From Podocnemis expansa (lineage: Eukaryota > Chordata > Testudines > Podocnemididae), in contig ML682038.1 of assembly GCA_007922195.1 (NCBI GenBank), positions 501,208 to 565,207 of the forward strand: a stretch of 64,000 nucleotides of DNA, read 5' to 3'. Of the stretch, positions 34,692-45,760 are shown piece by piece. Under the pieces are notes generated by a model. It was not told where the DNA came from. It searched no databases and saw only the letters and a list, made by a program, of their open reading frames with translations. Both the position numbers and the translations under genes were made by a program. The first letter of the stretch is position 1. Every line of letters starts with the position of its first letter.

Positions 34692-34776
34692 CACATAAGC
34701 TCAAACCCTGGTCTCTTTTATCAACAGTATTTGATCCAATAAAAAACATTACCTCACTCAGTTTGTCTCCCTAGCC

Positions 34777-36049
34777 CCCTCGGCACAGCCAAGATATATA
34801 TGTAAAACAGCTACAATTTCCCCTTTTGATTTGCAAACCGCCTTTTAAAGATTAGCTCTTTCATTAGCAGTGCAAGTCCTTTATTCTCGTACTTTCACAT
34901 TTCGGAGACAAACAAAATGCAAAATAAGTAAATTACTTAAAACAGCTTTGCTTCAAAGGCTCTCAAATCTTTAATGTATTGATCATGTTCTTTGAAGATC
35001 TGCACAAGACACACAAGAAATAAGTTCCTAACTGAAAATCAGCCTTTATTCTGAGGAAAGCTTGCATGATTAATAAACTGCAAAAAAAAAAAATCAAGTA
35101 GTTAGTCAATGTTAACAGAAAAATGAGGTTAAATTAGAGCTCTTGTGTGCAATCGGAGTCTAAAACCACAGAATTGTCTCTTACTTATAAAACCTGATTT
35201 GCAATGCAAAATACAATTGTATCAATCCAGGGAAGAAGTAGAGCTAGAGGTTGAGTTTCAAGCACTGTTGAGACAAAACTTAAGACAAGAAGATTTAGGG
35301 AAAAATGTTCCTCTCCATTCCTCAGCACAGATCCCTCTTGCATCTTGAACACAATCAACTTCACTGATCACTGCCTTCAGATGTAGTAGAGAGTGAGGGC
35401 TCATCTTCAGCCAGCTAGTCCTGTTGTAAATTATAGTTGCAGGGGAACAACTGTAAAGGCACTGGTATAAAGTCCCTCAGGAACCTTACACAAAGGAAAA
35501 TCGAGAGTAATAGAGTTCTGTTCTCCTAATCCCCCTTTTCTGCTTGGCCCAAAATGACACTGAAGTCCTCTCGATCCCCCTTATATCAGAAGAGGAGGCA
35601 CATCAACTATCAGAGTTTTCCTCTGTGAAGGGGAATTCTCTATTTGGTCACATGCAGTTGCTTCAAGGCATCTGAAGACATGTGGTGATGTTACCCAGCT
35701 GGAGAATCCAGCCTGTGGTTTCAGTGGAAATTAGATTTGGCTCATGTCAGTGCCTGCACTCAGAACCAGCACAGGACATGCAAAGTTATTCTCCTTCTGC
35801 TCTGCTCTTTGAATTTTGCCTTCAGCTTTTATTCCTTAGACTGTTGGTTAATGTATGTGTTAGAAGGACATTTTTCCTCTGTGTGACAAATTGGAAATCT
35901 TTCATTGTGTTAGAGGTGAGGTGGGAGGAAAATTTTGTTGTCTGCAAGCTGTTGTGTGATCTGAAGAAGTTAAAGTATTAACTGTTCTTTGCTGTATGAG
36001 GAGAAAGTATGCTATTAGTCTGACACAGAGTGAGCAGGTGTAATGTGGG
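34777..36049. other. Unassigned sequence
   Basis: AT-rich; frames up to 99 codons (35682-35981) lack any identifiable domain. Nothing supported. Confidence 0.5.
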
Positions 36050-36602
36050 CTTTACACAAGATAAAAAGAAAAGATTGGTATGGGGGTGATATGCCGTATC
36101 ACTGCTCAGAACTCCATTATGAAACTGGAGGCTGAAAGTCTCTAGGTTAACTTTAGAGGAGAGTGCAACAAGGGTGATGCCATGGTGGGTGTCTGCTATA
36201 CACTGCCAGACTAGAAGGAGGAGGTGGATGAGGCTTTCTATGGACAACAGGCAGAAGTTCACAGGCCTTGGTTCTCATAGGGAACTTCAATTACCTTGAC
36301 ATCTGCTGGGTTTTTGGAGAGCATTGAGGACAACTTCCATGTACAAATGCTAGCAGAGCCAATTAGGGATCTTGCTCTTCCTGACCTGCTGCTCACAAAC
36401 AGAAGCATTGAAAGAGGAAATAGAAGTGAATGGCAACCTGGGCAGCAGCAACTGTGAGAAGGTAAAGTTCATGATCCTGATCAAAGAAAGAAAGGAAAGA
36501 AGCAGAACACAGACCCTGAGCTTCAGAAAAGCAGACTTTGGCTTCCCCAGGGAACTGACGGGCAGGATTCCGTGGGAGGCTAATCTGAAGGGGAAAGGCA
36601 AT

Positions 36603-36781
36603 GTTCTCTCTAATTTTTCGTAGGCTATGTGAGCAAAAAATTTCTTTTGTGCAAATTTTCAGAACCGATGTCCAAATTTCTGCATGCTAACACTTTTTTG
36701 AAAATTTTTGTGCATGCATTATTTTGTCATTGGGTTTCACAACCTGAGTGCGCGCAGACACGTGCCCAGCTTATAGGGAAC
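36603..36781. mobile_element. Short TIR element inserted in the CR1
   Basis: Starts gttctctctaatttttcg, and its right end read inward is gttccctataagctgggc. It interrupts the CR1 frame between ggggaaaggcaat and ggagtccaagaaagctgg. The interior is T-rich (tttgtgcaaatttt, tttttgtgcatgc). I recall related elements as common in turtles; the superfamily is uncertain. Confidence 0.6.
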
Positions 36782-38238
36782 ATGGAGTCCAAGAAAGCTG
36801 GCTGTATTTTAAAGAAACCCTACTAAGGGCACAGAAGGATGTCATTCTGATGTGCAGAAAACAGCAGATATGGAAGGCACCCAGCATGGCTTAGCAGAGA
36901 ACTCTACAGTGAGCTGAAACACAAAAGGGAAGCTTACAAGAAATAGAAGCTTGGACAGATGACTAGGGAGGGGTATAATGATATTGCTCGGGCCTGTGGG
37001 GATAAAATCAGAAAGGCCAAAGAACAATTGGAGTTGCATCTAGCAAGGGATGTGAAGGGTAACAAGAAGGGGTTCTACAAGTATGTCAGTAAGAAGAAGA
37101 GGATCAGGGATGTTACAGGTCCTTACTAAATGAGGCAATCGAGGGGTGAATGACATGAAAAAGGCTGAAGTACTCAATGCATTTTTTACCTCAGTCTTGG
37201 CAGGCAGGATCAGTTCCTAGGCTACAGCACTGGGCAACACAGAATGAGGAGAAGGAGAGTGGCCCTTGGTGATGGAAGGTTAGTTTAGGGACTACTTAGA
37301 GAAGTCGGATGTACAGAAGTCTATGGGTGTGGATGAACAGCATCTGAGGGTGCTGAAGGAGTTGACCAATGTGATTGCAGAGCCACTGGCCATTGTCTTT
37401 GAAAACTAATGGTGATTAGGGGAGGTCCTCGATGATTGGAAAAAGGCAAATATAGTGCCTATCTTCAAGAAAGAGAAAAAGAATGATCTGTGGAACTACA
37501 GACCAATAAACCTCACCTCAGTCCTGGAAAAATCATGGAGCAAGTCCTCAAAGAATCCATCCTGAAACACTTGGAGGAAAACAGGGTTATCAGGAGCAGA
37601 CAGCATGGATTCAACAATGGCAAATCATAGCTCACCAATCTGATTGCCTTCTATGATGAGACGACTAGCTTTGTGGATGCGGGAATAGCTGTCGATGTGA
37701 TATACCTTGATGTCGATGTGATATACCTTGACTTTAACAAAGCTTTTGATAAAGTTTCCCACAGCATTCTTGTCATTAAATTATGAAAGTATGGCTTGAA
37801 TGGACCACAAGGTGGGTAGAAAACTGGCTAGATCATTGGACTCAGAGGGTAGTGATGAATGCCTCAATGTCTAGTTGGCAATCAGTAACAAGCAGAGTGC
37901 CCCAGGCATTGGTCCTGGGGCTAATTTTGTTCAACATCTTCATTAATGATCTGGATGATTGGATAGAGTGCACAGTTAATAAGTTTGCAGATGACAGCAA
38001 GCTGGGGGGAATGGTAGATATACTGCAGGGTAGGGATAGGATTCAGGGAGACCTAGACAAATTGAGGCATTGGGCCAAACAAAATCTCATGAAGGTCAAC
38101 AAGGAAAGTGTGAAGTCCTACACTTGAGATGGGAAACTTCCAGGTACTACTATAGGCTGGGGACTGACCAGCTAAGTAGCAGCTCTGTGGAAAAGGACCT
38201 GGGGGTTATGGTGGACAAGAAGCTGGATATGAATCAAC

Positions 38239-38407
38239 CAGGGCCAGTGCTACGCGGTAAGCAGCCCTTGTGTAAAAGGGGGGCACCGGCATTTTGAGGG
38301 GTGTCAAAAGGGGACAGTGCCGTGGCACTCCCCTGATATCATTCATCTGTGCCAGCGTCGCTCTGCTGCTGATTCCAGGGGCGCCACGATCCCCAGCACC
38401 GGTCCTG
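38239..38407. mobile_element. Non-autonomous hAT element with perfect 8-bp TSD
   Basis: Left end CAGGGCCAGTGCTACGCGG; right end read inward CAGGACCGGTGCTGGGG. It is flanked on both sides by gaatcaac (38231-38238, 38408-38415). CR1 coding resumes exactly after the duplication (LDMNQ before; QCAVVAKKANG-like continuation after, though diverged). 169 bp, no coding capacity. Confidence 0.88.
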
Positions 38408-38667
38408 GAATCAACAGTGTGCCGTTGTTGCCAAAAAGGCCAATGGCATGCTGGGCTGCACTAATAGAAGCACTGTAGGTAGATCGAGGGATGGTATTAC
38501 TCCCCTCTATTGGGCGCTGGTGAAGCCACATCTGGAATATTGTGTCTGGCTATGGGCTATGGGAATTTGAGTCCAGCAGAGGGCAACGAAAATAATTAGG
38601 GGGCTGGGGCACATGACTTAGGAGGAGAGAACTCGGCTTATTTAGTCTGCAGAAGAGGAAACTGGGG

Positions 38668-39123
38668 CAGCGGCATTGCTCTCCTGAAAAAGGGTCAGGG
38701 CCTGATCTGACTCCTGGGGCTGCTGGCCAGCAGCAGGCAGCCTGGGCAGGCCCAGTCTGGCTCTGGGAGCAAACAGCCCTGGCTTTGGCCAGCAGCAGCA
38801 GAAGCTGGATCTGTGCCAGGTGGCCTGAGCTGGCTCAATTTGATTCCATCTGCTGCGTGCCAGCGAGCGACAAACAACCCCGGGTCCGATCCAGCTCCTC
38901 CTACTGCAGGCCAGCAACTGATGGCTCGGGCTCAGATCTGGCTCTTGCCTCTGTCTGCTGACCAGTGGAAGACAGCCCTGGCCCAGATTCTACTCCTGCC
39001 ACTGTCAGCCAGTGGTTGGTTGCCCCAGTGGACCCAATCTGGCCTTAACCACTGCCAGTGCTGGGCTGGACACGTGGGGGGCGGGGTTCCAGCCCCTTGG
39101 GCCCTGCAGCAGCAATGCCCCTG
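38668..39123. mobile_element. hAT-like GC-rich element inserted in the CR1
   Basis: Left end CAGCGGCATTGCT; right end read inward CAGGGGCATTGCTGC. The flanks aactgggg and ctgagggg resemble a diverged 8-bp duplication of the CR1 actgagggg site. The interior is built of repeated ctgctggccagcagc/agatctggctc-type words. The end words GGCATTGC recur at 48972-49143. Confidence 0.7.
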
Positions 39124-39681
39124 CTGAGGGGGCATCTGATAACTACCTTCAGCTGCTTGAAGGGGTGTTCCAAAGATGAGGAAGCTAAGCTATCCTCAGT
39201 GATAGAGGACAGAACCAGGAGCGATTGGTTTCAAGCTGCAGTTAGGGACATCTAGGTTGGATATTAGGAAAATCTTGCTCACTAGGAGCATGGTGAAGCA
39301 TTGGAATGGGTTGCTTAGGGAGGCGGTGGAATCTCCATCTTTGGAAACTTTTAAGATCCCATTGAACAAAACATTGGCTGGGATGATTTTGTGGGAATCA
39401 GCCTGCTTTTAGCAGTGGGTTGGACTAGATAATTTCATGAGGTCCCTTCCAGCTCTAATATTCTATGATTCTGAAGATTTTATGGACTTGCTCCATTACT
39501 GCATTCTCTCCCTAATGCCAGTTCATTCCACCAAGGTAGGCTCATTCCAGTATGAATAGATTTTTTTCTGTGAGCAAAGAATTGACATAGAGATATATAT
39601 GCCACATCTTCTCCCTGCTGCAGCATTGGAAGGAGGAGGTGTAGTGTGAAAACAGCCATCGTATCTGAGATGCTTCTGCAC

Positions 39682-40027
39682 CAGGGCCATAACAAGGGGT
39701 TCTGCCACCCAAGAAAGCAACCCCAAAGGCACCCGGCCCCAATCCAGGGCCCATCTATGCAGCAGCAGGGAGGGGGTTTGTGCCCCTTCCCGGCCATGGC
39801 CAAAGTCAACAATGGGGGTCCCTACCCTGCCAACATGGGGAGAAGGGACCCCCCCACTGCCTCTGGCTGTGGCAGGGGGAAGCAATCCCCCACCATGGCC
39901 AGAGCAAGCAGGGGGATCACTTCCCTGCCATGGCTAGACGCAGCAGGGGCAGTGGCTTCCCCACAGCACCCTTTTAAATTGGCACCTGGGGCAAAGCCCC
40001 TTTAACACTGCCATAGTTACGGCACTG
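39682..40027. mobile_element. Non-autonomous hAT element
   Basis: Left end CAGGGCCATAACAAGG; right end read inward CAGTGCCGTAACTATGGCA, a common hAT terminus. The flanks ttctgcac and tccgacac agree at 5 of 8 positions, fitting an old 8-bp duplication. 346 bp and GC-rich; the long frames on both strands have no family match. Confidence 0.75.
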
Positions 40028-41456
40028 TCCGACACCATACCTTGGCTGCATTTCTTGCTGCTTCTGGCCACTGTCACCAACCAGCTTGAGGCAGTCGTCA
40101 GCTTTGCATTTCCTCATAGTTGTCTTGGCAATAGAAACTATCCCCGGAAAGTGATTCCTTCTGAACCTGTTCCACTAAATCTGTAGATCACAGTTCTATT
40201 AATCTCTTCCAACCAGCATGCCATGGCACACAGGTGTACCACAGAATTTTTTTAAAAATCTACTCAGTTTTGGATTGGCTCATGAATATTCATCAGTTTA
40301 TTTGTAGACTAAAGGGACATGTGCCTCAAAATAATTAAAAGGTATCAAGGTGTGCCACAGCAGAGAAAAGGGTGGAAACCACTGTTCCATTCTGTCCTTC
40401 AGTTTCTGATGCACTTCCCTGCTGTCTTGGGAACATGATACAGTGACTCAAATGCAAGGAGTGCAGAGGGACAATCCAGCAATCAGTTAATATGTATTGA
40501 TCATATCTTCTCTGTCAGGAGAACCTTGCAAATGTAGAATTTCACTGTACAAGCTGCTAATCTTCTGCCTTTAGACTGCCAAAAAAAAAAGGTAGACAGT
40601 AAATTGTACAACAGCATTCAGAGGAATACCATTTCATGGGTAAAGTCAGAAATAAGATGACGACACTTGGTTTAGTCTTATTGAGTAATAAATGAACTTT
40701 TTCTTTTTCTGCTCTAATGTAACTGCTGTCATTATGGGGAACCCTCTGCAATAACCATTCACCCAGGATCACTGTCTCATTATAAATGTAAATATATTTC
40801 TAAGTGAAAATCCCTAATGCTCACCATAGATATATAACTGAAAAATGATGTTGAACTCTTTTATTCATGCTATGATAAGGTTTCAGCAGCTAAGAATGAC
40901 AAGTGAATTCATGTATATCTGATTCCTATTTACACTGTTTTTTATAACTGGGCCATCTCCTGATTTAATATAACTTTTAATGTTCCATTTTTACTGTTCA
41001 CAATGTCTCTCTGTTTCAGGTGTAAATTTATCTGAATTTTTTACAGTTGAAAAAGGCAGTAGATTATATTAACAAGTGTGGATCAAATATTTATTATCAG
41101 TTACACTGAACTGAAACAAACTTGAATTTACAAGACATTTGAATAGCTAAAATGATAACAATACCACAATGCTAACAAAAATTGCACTACATATGGTTGT
41201 GTGTATGTTTGCAAAAATAGAGTTAATACAGTATTCAGGTTGAGAAACCTTGCATTCATAAGTCAGAAAATGGAGTACTAAGGCTGAAAAATAAGTCTAA
41301 ATGATTAAACCTTGTACTAAATCTTATGGTAGAATTTTTCCTTATACCAGTATAAATTATTTGTCTGCTAATACACAATATAATACAAACCATCTTTTCC
41401 TTAGGCAACCTTTATTATATAGCACAATGCAAACTGTTACTACAAAGTCACTTATA
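40028..41456. other. Unassigned AT-rich sequence
   Basis: No frame above 71 codons and no recognised repeat. Confidence 0.5.
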
Positions 41457-41950
41457 GTATTCACACACACATGGTTATTTCGAAACAAGTTGTGTCGAAA
41501 CAACTTGTTTCAAAATAACGGCTTATTTCGAAATAACATATTTCGAATTAACAAAATGTTACTTCGAAGTAAGAAAAAAGCGGGAAACGAAATAGCAGGT
41601 TCACACTGTGAACCTGCTATTTCGCTTCCTCAGGGGGCTGCAGGCGCTGGCCAGGGGACACCCCTGAGCACCCTGGCCAGGGTGCTGAGTGTTCCCTGGC
41701 CAGGGTGCTGAGGGGGCAGCCCTTGACCTGTTGTTTCGGAACGTCTTGTTCCGAAACAACATGTTCACATGAGTTGTTTCGAAACAAGCGTTTCGAAACA
41801 AGGTTGTTTCGCCCCCAAATGGGGTTTAACTTGTTTCGAAACAACGGGTTCCCGTTGTTTCGAAACAACGGTGCGTCGCGTGAACATGGTTTTTTTTTGT
41901 TTCGAAACAACGAGGTTGTTTTGAAACAAAAGTGCTGTGTGAACACAGCC
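41457..41950. mobile_element. TTCGAA-rich foldback MITE with ATA target duplication
   Basis: The right end read inward is GGCTGTGTTCACACAGCAC; the left end is eroded (gtattcacacacacatgg). Both flanks are ata (41454-41456, 41951-41953). The interior holds many copies of the palindrome gtttcgaaac, a perfect 18-bp inverted repeat with a single-base spacer centred on 41606, and two direct ccctggccagggtgctgag units (41673-41712). Long frames on both strands arise from these palindromes. Confidence 0.8.
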
Positions 41951-42491
41951 ATAGCAGAAGATACTGTGCAACAGAACTTTGAGAATATAACATAACAATG
42001 CAAACAAGACTTAGCACTTATTAGTCATCAATTTGCTATTTTTGAAATTAAGACATGATATAATCTTTCCAGATAGTTTGTTTACAAGATAAAGATCTTG
42101 AATGCTGTAAATTCCCTTTATGGTTAAGCAATCAAATGACTCTGTCTGTTTGATTTTATTTCATTAGCATAAGTGCATTTGATACTCTGAAAATACTGCA
42201 AACATCTTGCTCTGGGTCTGTCAGGGAGCACTTTGGGTATCTTCTGTTCTTATTTAAATTGCCTGCAATCTGTAACTGCTGAGACGTGTTTTGCTTCATT
42301 GATATATTCTGGTTTTCCATGAGTATCCATTCTAAGGCATTTGTTCTTTCAGGATTGTTTTAAGAACATAATAAAAGTCAAACTGGGTTAGACTCATGAT
42401 CCATCCAGTCCAGTATCTGGTCTTCCAACAGTGGTCAGTGCCAGATGCTTCAGAGGGAAGGAACCACAACTGGCCATTACAGGACTGTCCC

Positions 42492-43009
42492 CAGGGCCAT
42501 CTGCAGGGGTGCAGGCCCTGGGCAAATTGCCCTCCATGCCTCCCCCACCCTCCTCAGCACTTGGGGGGGTGGGGCCAGCCAGCCCAGGGAAGGGGCAGGT
42601 CCCTGTGCTACCCCCCCATGCTGGGGACCAGGCAAGTGGCCAAAAGGGCGGCCTGGTGCAGCACTGCAGGTGCCCCCCCCCACTCCGCAACCATGCGCGC
42701 TGCTCTAGGTTCTATGCAGGAGCAGTGGGGAGGGGGTGGGAGGCAGTGCAGCTGGGCCAGCGGCAGGGGGGCAGCGATAGTGGCTCCGCACTGCCTCCCG
42801 CCCCCTCCCTGCTGCTCCTGCACAGAGCCCAGAGCAGCGTGCATGGTGAGGGAGGAGGGGGAGGCACCAGCAGTGCTGCACCAGGCTGCCCTTTTTGCTG
42901 CTCGCCCAGTCCCCTGCATGGGGATGGCAGCAGTGTGGCTGCATGGGGTCCCCCAAAGTGTGGGGTCCTAGGCATCTGCCCTGGTTGCCCTACCCTAGGG
43001 ATGGCTTTG
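42492..43009. mobile_element. GC-rich foldback hAT-like element
   Basis: Left end CAGGGCCATCTGCAGGGG; right end read inward CAAAGCCATCCCTAGGGTAGG. The two halves are near mirror images: ggcctggtgcagcactgcag versus ctgctgcaccaggctgcc-like words, and ctgctctaggttctatgcag versus ctgcacagagcccagagcag. This explains the similar frames on both strands. No clear 8-bp duplication remains (actgtccc versus ccagccaa). It sits inside L3 sequence. Confidence 0.7.
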
Positions 43010-45219
43010 CCAGCCAAAGAGGGAGTGATCTAAGCCTACCTCTTCTGGCAGTCAAAGGTCTGGGGGACACCCAGAACATTAGGTTGTATTCCTGATCATC
43101 TTAGAAAATAGTTGTTGACGGAGCTATCCTCCATTAACTAACTTACCTGTTTCTTTTTTTGAATCCATTTATACTCTTGACCTTCGCAACATCCACTGGT
43201 AATGAGTTTCACAGGCTGATTGCACATTGTGTGAAGAAGTACTACTTCCTGTTTGTTTTAAAGATGTTACCTATTAATTTCATTTTGTGTCATGTAAAGA
43301 GGTAAATACTTCCCTATTCACTTTGTCTACTCATTCATGATTTTATAGGCCTCTGTCATGTTCTACATTTCCATCAACCTTCTGTTTCGTAGAATAAAAA
43401 CTCCTCATCTTTTTAGTATCTACATGGATTGGTTCCACATTCCTAATTTTTTTGTTGGTCTTATCTTTACCGCTTTCAATTCTAAGATATCTTTTATGAA
43501 GTAGAAGGACCAGAACTTCACACAATGCACAGAGATACCACAGATTTATGTAGTAGCATTATATTTTTTTTGTATTTATCATTCTCCTAATGATTCCTAA
43601 CATTCTGTAAGACTTGGCTTATTTGACTGCCAGTAAAAATGAGCAGATGTTTTTTAAAAAAACTGTTTTACTCTATAATTGGTATTAGCTCATTTAGAAT
43701 CAATCCTTTTGTGTATATATAGTTGGAATTATTTTTTCTAATATACATTACTTTGCACTTATATCACTGAATTTCCTAGGCCATTTTGTTGCCAAGTTGT
43801 GCAGTTTTGCGAGACCCCGTGGTAACTCTTCAGTCATTTTTGGACTTAACTATATTGAGTAATTTTGTGTTGTCTGCAAACATTGCCAACTCACTGTTTA
43901 CCCCATTTTCCATTTATTATGAATATGATGAACAGCACCTATTCTTGAGGGACCTTGCTATTTACCTCTTTCCAATGGGAAAATGGATCATTTCCTCCTA
44001 TCCTTTGTTTCCTGGCTTTTTATCAGTTACTTATTCATGAAATTGCCTTACCCCATGACTGCTTACTTTGCTTCAAAGTCTTTGAGCGTGGGACTTCATC
44101 AAAGGCTTTCTGGAAGTCCAACTACATTCGAGCAATGAAAACACCCTGACACCGTCAAAGAATCATAATAGATTTATGAAGCATGATTTCCCTTTACTGT
44201 AGCTGTTTTGCTACTTCCCAACATACTGTGTTCATCTATGCTTCTGATAATCTTGTTCTTTACTGTAGTTTCCACCAATTTTTCTAGTATTGAAGTTAGA
44301 TTTACCAGCCTATCGTTGCCAAGGTGACTTCTGAAATCTTTTTTAAAAATCAGCTTTACATGATCTGTCCTCCAATCAGCTAATACAGAGCCTAATTTAA
44401 ATGACCTATTTCTGTATTGATCAATATTTTCGAAAGCCTCCTCTATTGATACTTCAGTTTGGAACAGTTACTCAATTCTGTCATCTAAAAAGAATGGCTC
44501 AGATGTGAGCATTTCCCTGGCATCCTCTGCAGTGAAGGTGGATGCAAAGAATTAATTTGGCTTTTCCACAATGACCTTCCCTTCCTTGAATGCTCCCTTA
44601 GCACCTTGATCGTTCAATGATTTCACTGATTGTTTGAAAGGATCCTTGCTTGTTGCATTTGTGTTTTTTGTTGTTGTTGTTGTTAGCTGTTATGTCTTGC
44701 TAGTTGCTCTTCAAATTCTCTTTTGGCCTGCCTAATTATACTTTTACCCTTGACTTTCCAGAATTTATGCTCCTTTCCATTTTCTTCACTAGGATTTCAC
44801 TTTCATTTTTAAAGGATACCTTCATCTTCTAGATACCTCTTTTATGCTGCTGTTTAGCTATGGTGCCATTTTTTATTCTATTACTCTTTTAAAATTTGGG
44901 GTATACATTTCTTCTGAGCCTCTATTATGGTGTTTTAAAATAGTGTCCATGCATTTTATCCTTGTGATTGTTCCTTTAATTTCCATTTAGCTAGCTGCTT
45001 TTGTTTTTGTGTAATTCCCCTTTGTGAAATTAAATGTTACTGTGGTAGATATCTTTGGCATTTTCCCACTACAAGGATGTTAAATTCAGCAACATTATAG
45101 ATGCTATTACTAAGTGGTTCATCTATATCCATCTCGTAGAGCAGATTCTGTGCATCACTTATGGCTAAGTCAGGAATTGGATCTCTTTGTTTGGGATACA
45201 AGATTAGCTGAATACCATT

Positions 45220-45299
45220 GAATACAATGGTGTTATTGCTTTCCTACTATAGGATATTTTGAAATGCTGTAATAGCCTATATCTTAGTTGCATTCAGGA
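45220..45299 (+). repeat. Direct repeat, copy 1 (about 80 bp)
   Basis: Begins gaatacaatggtgttattgc and ends cttagttgcattcagga. It matches 46889-46969 at all but a few positions (gctgtaatag here, gctaataatag there). It lies within the L3 remnant, next to the endonuclease-like stretch. Confidence 0.9.
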
Positions 45300-45484
45300 G
45301 TCTTTAATGATGTCCAGAAATTTTTTCCCTGCATTCCATCCTGAGGTGACACATATCCAGTCAGCATGGTGATGATTGAAATGCATCATTACTGTTTTTG
45401 TAGCTTTTCTAATTCTCCTGAGCTTTTCATAGTCGTCATCACCATCCTGGTCAGGTGGCTGGTAATATATTCTTACTGCTATAC

Positions 45485-45731
45485 CAGGGGTAGGCAGACT
45501 TTTTGGCCTGAGGTCCACATCTGCCTTTAGATGGATTGGAGAAGGGGGTGGGCTGCATATGAAGTAGCTGCCACTCTCCAGCCAGGATGCTGCTGGGCCC
45601 ACCTGGCAGGAGAGTGGTGAGGCTGGGAGAGGGGAGCAGCTGCTGTGCCCCAGCCAATCCCAGCCAGAGGGCCTTGATGAAAGGCTCCTGCAGCCAGATG
45701 CAGCCTGTGGGCCATAGTTTGTGCACCTCTG
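45485..45731. mobile_element. Non-autonomous hAT element with 7/8 matching TSD
   Basis: Left end CAGGGGTAGGCAGACTTTTT; right end read inward CAGAGGTGCACAAACTATGG. Flanks tgctatac (45477-45484) and tgctatat (45732-45739) differ at one base. This CAGGGGTNGGC type is widespread among vertebrate hATs. It is inserted in L3, and a 157-codon minus-strand frame happens to read through both. Confidence 0.85.
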
Positions 45732-45760
45732 TGCTATATCCTTACTGTTCAAGTACAGAA

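Larger units (their letters stand above)
32911..34776 (+). pseudogene. Penelope-like element, folded back, with two nested insertions
   Basis: Retroelement remnant whose C-terminal coding part resembles the GIY-YIG-bearing end of Penelope-like proteins. The left part (32911-33535) is a reverse-oriented copy of the element's 3' end; forward sequence starts after it. The forward frame has FFQDMVSTPP, MFITRRSTQTG and KAPDPPLTTDAN (33565-33725). After an L3 insertion come PFTIRGFYH, GEHFSQSDYS, and LLDYENHGLN...MAYYNHL with stop TAA at 34279-34281. The reverse arm encodes the same end on the minus strand (TKNHGLNKDTGFM). A MITE splits the 3' UTR. The family name rests on recalled turtle repeats. 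Confidence 0.7.
36050..39472 (+). pseudogene. CR1 LINE, long 5'-truncated copy with three nested insertions
   Basis: Non-LTR retrotransposon ORF2 (endonuclease plus reverse transcriptase), broken by many stops. In order: endonuclease blocks GVCYTLPD and EEVDEAF (36190-36230), DLALPDLLLTNR (36370), RADFG...GRIPW-like piece (36530-36580) and FYKYVSKKK-like stretch (37075). RT follows: IAFYDE (37645), [13 protein letters not shown] (37725-37765), PQALVLGLILFNIFINDLDD (37900-37960), then KFADDSKLGG (37981-38010), with the catalytic FADD kept. The 3' end has ggttggactagataatttca and terminates attctatgattctg. Insertions sit at 36603-36781, 38239-38407 and 38668-39123. A 21-bp tandem duplication lies at 37690-37731. 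Confidence 0.92.
42361..45760 (-). pseudogene. Old L3/CR1-type LINE with two hAT insertions
   Basis: The 3' end is on the left (cagtccagtatctggtcttc, then caacagtggtcagtgccag). RT traces on the minus strand include LDFQKAFDEVPRSKTL (about 44065-44130, read in parts). An endonuclease-like stretch near 45300-45480 has YYQPPDQDGD, TVMMHFNHH, WICV and FLDIIKD, similar to the CR1 pattern YRPPDQ...GDFNHP...FL. The sequence is heavily mutated and AT-rich, older than the CR1s at 36 and 50 kb. The 5' border is not defined. Insertions: 42492-43009 and 45485-45731. Confidence 0.75.

Noticed and set aside
41460..41950. CRISPR-like array because of repeated gtttcgaaac words
   Set aside because: Repeats are short palindromes with irregular spacing inside a MITE of eukaryotic DNA; there are no uniform repeat-spacer units.
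42396..43033. Two frames of about 190-200 codons
   Set aside because: Both fall in a GC-rich foldback with mirror frames on the opposite strand; not real genes.
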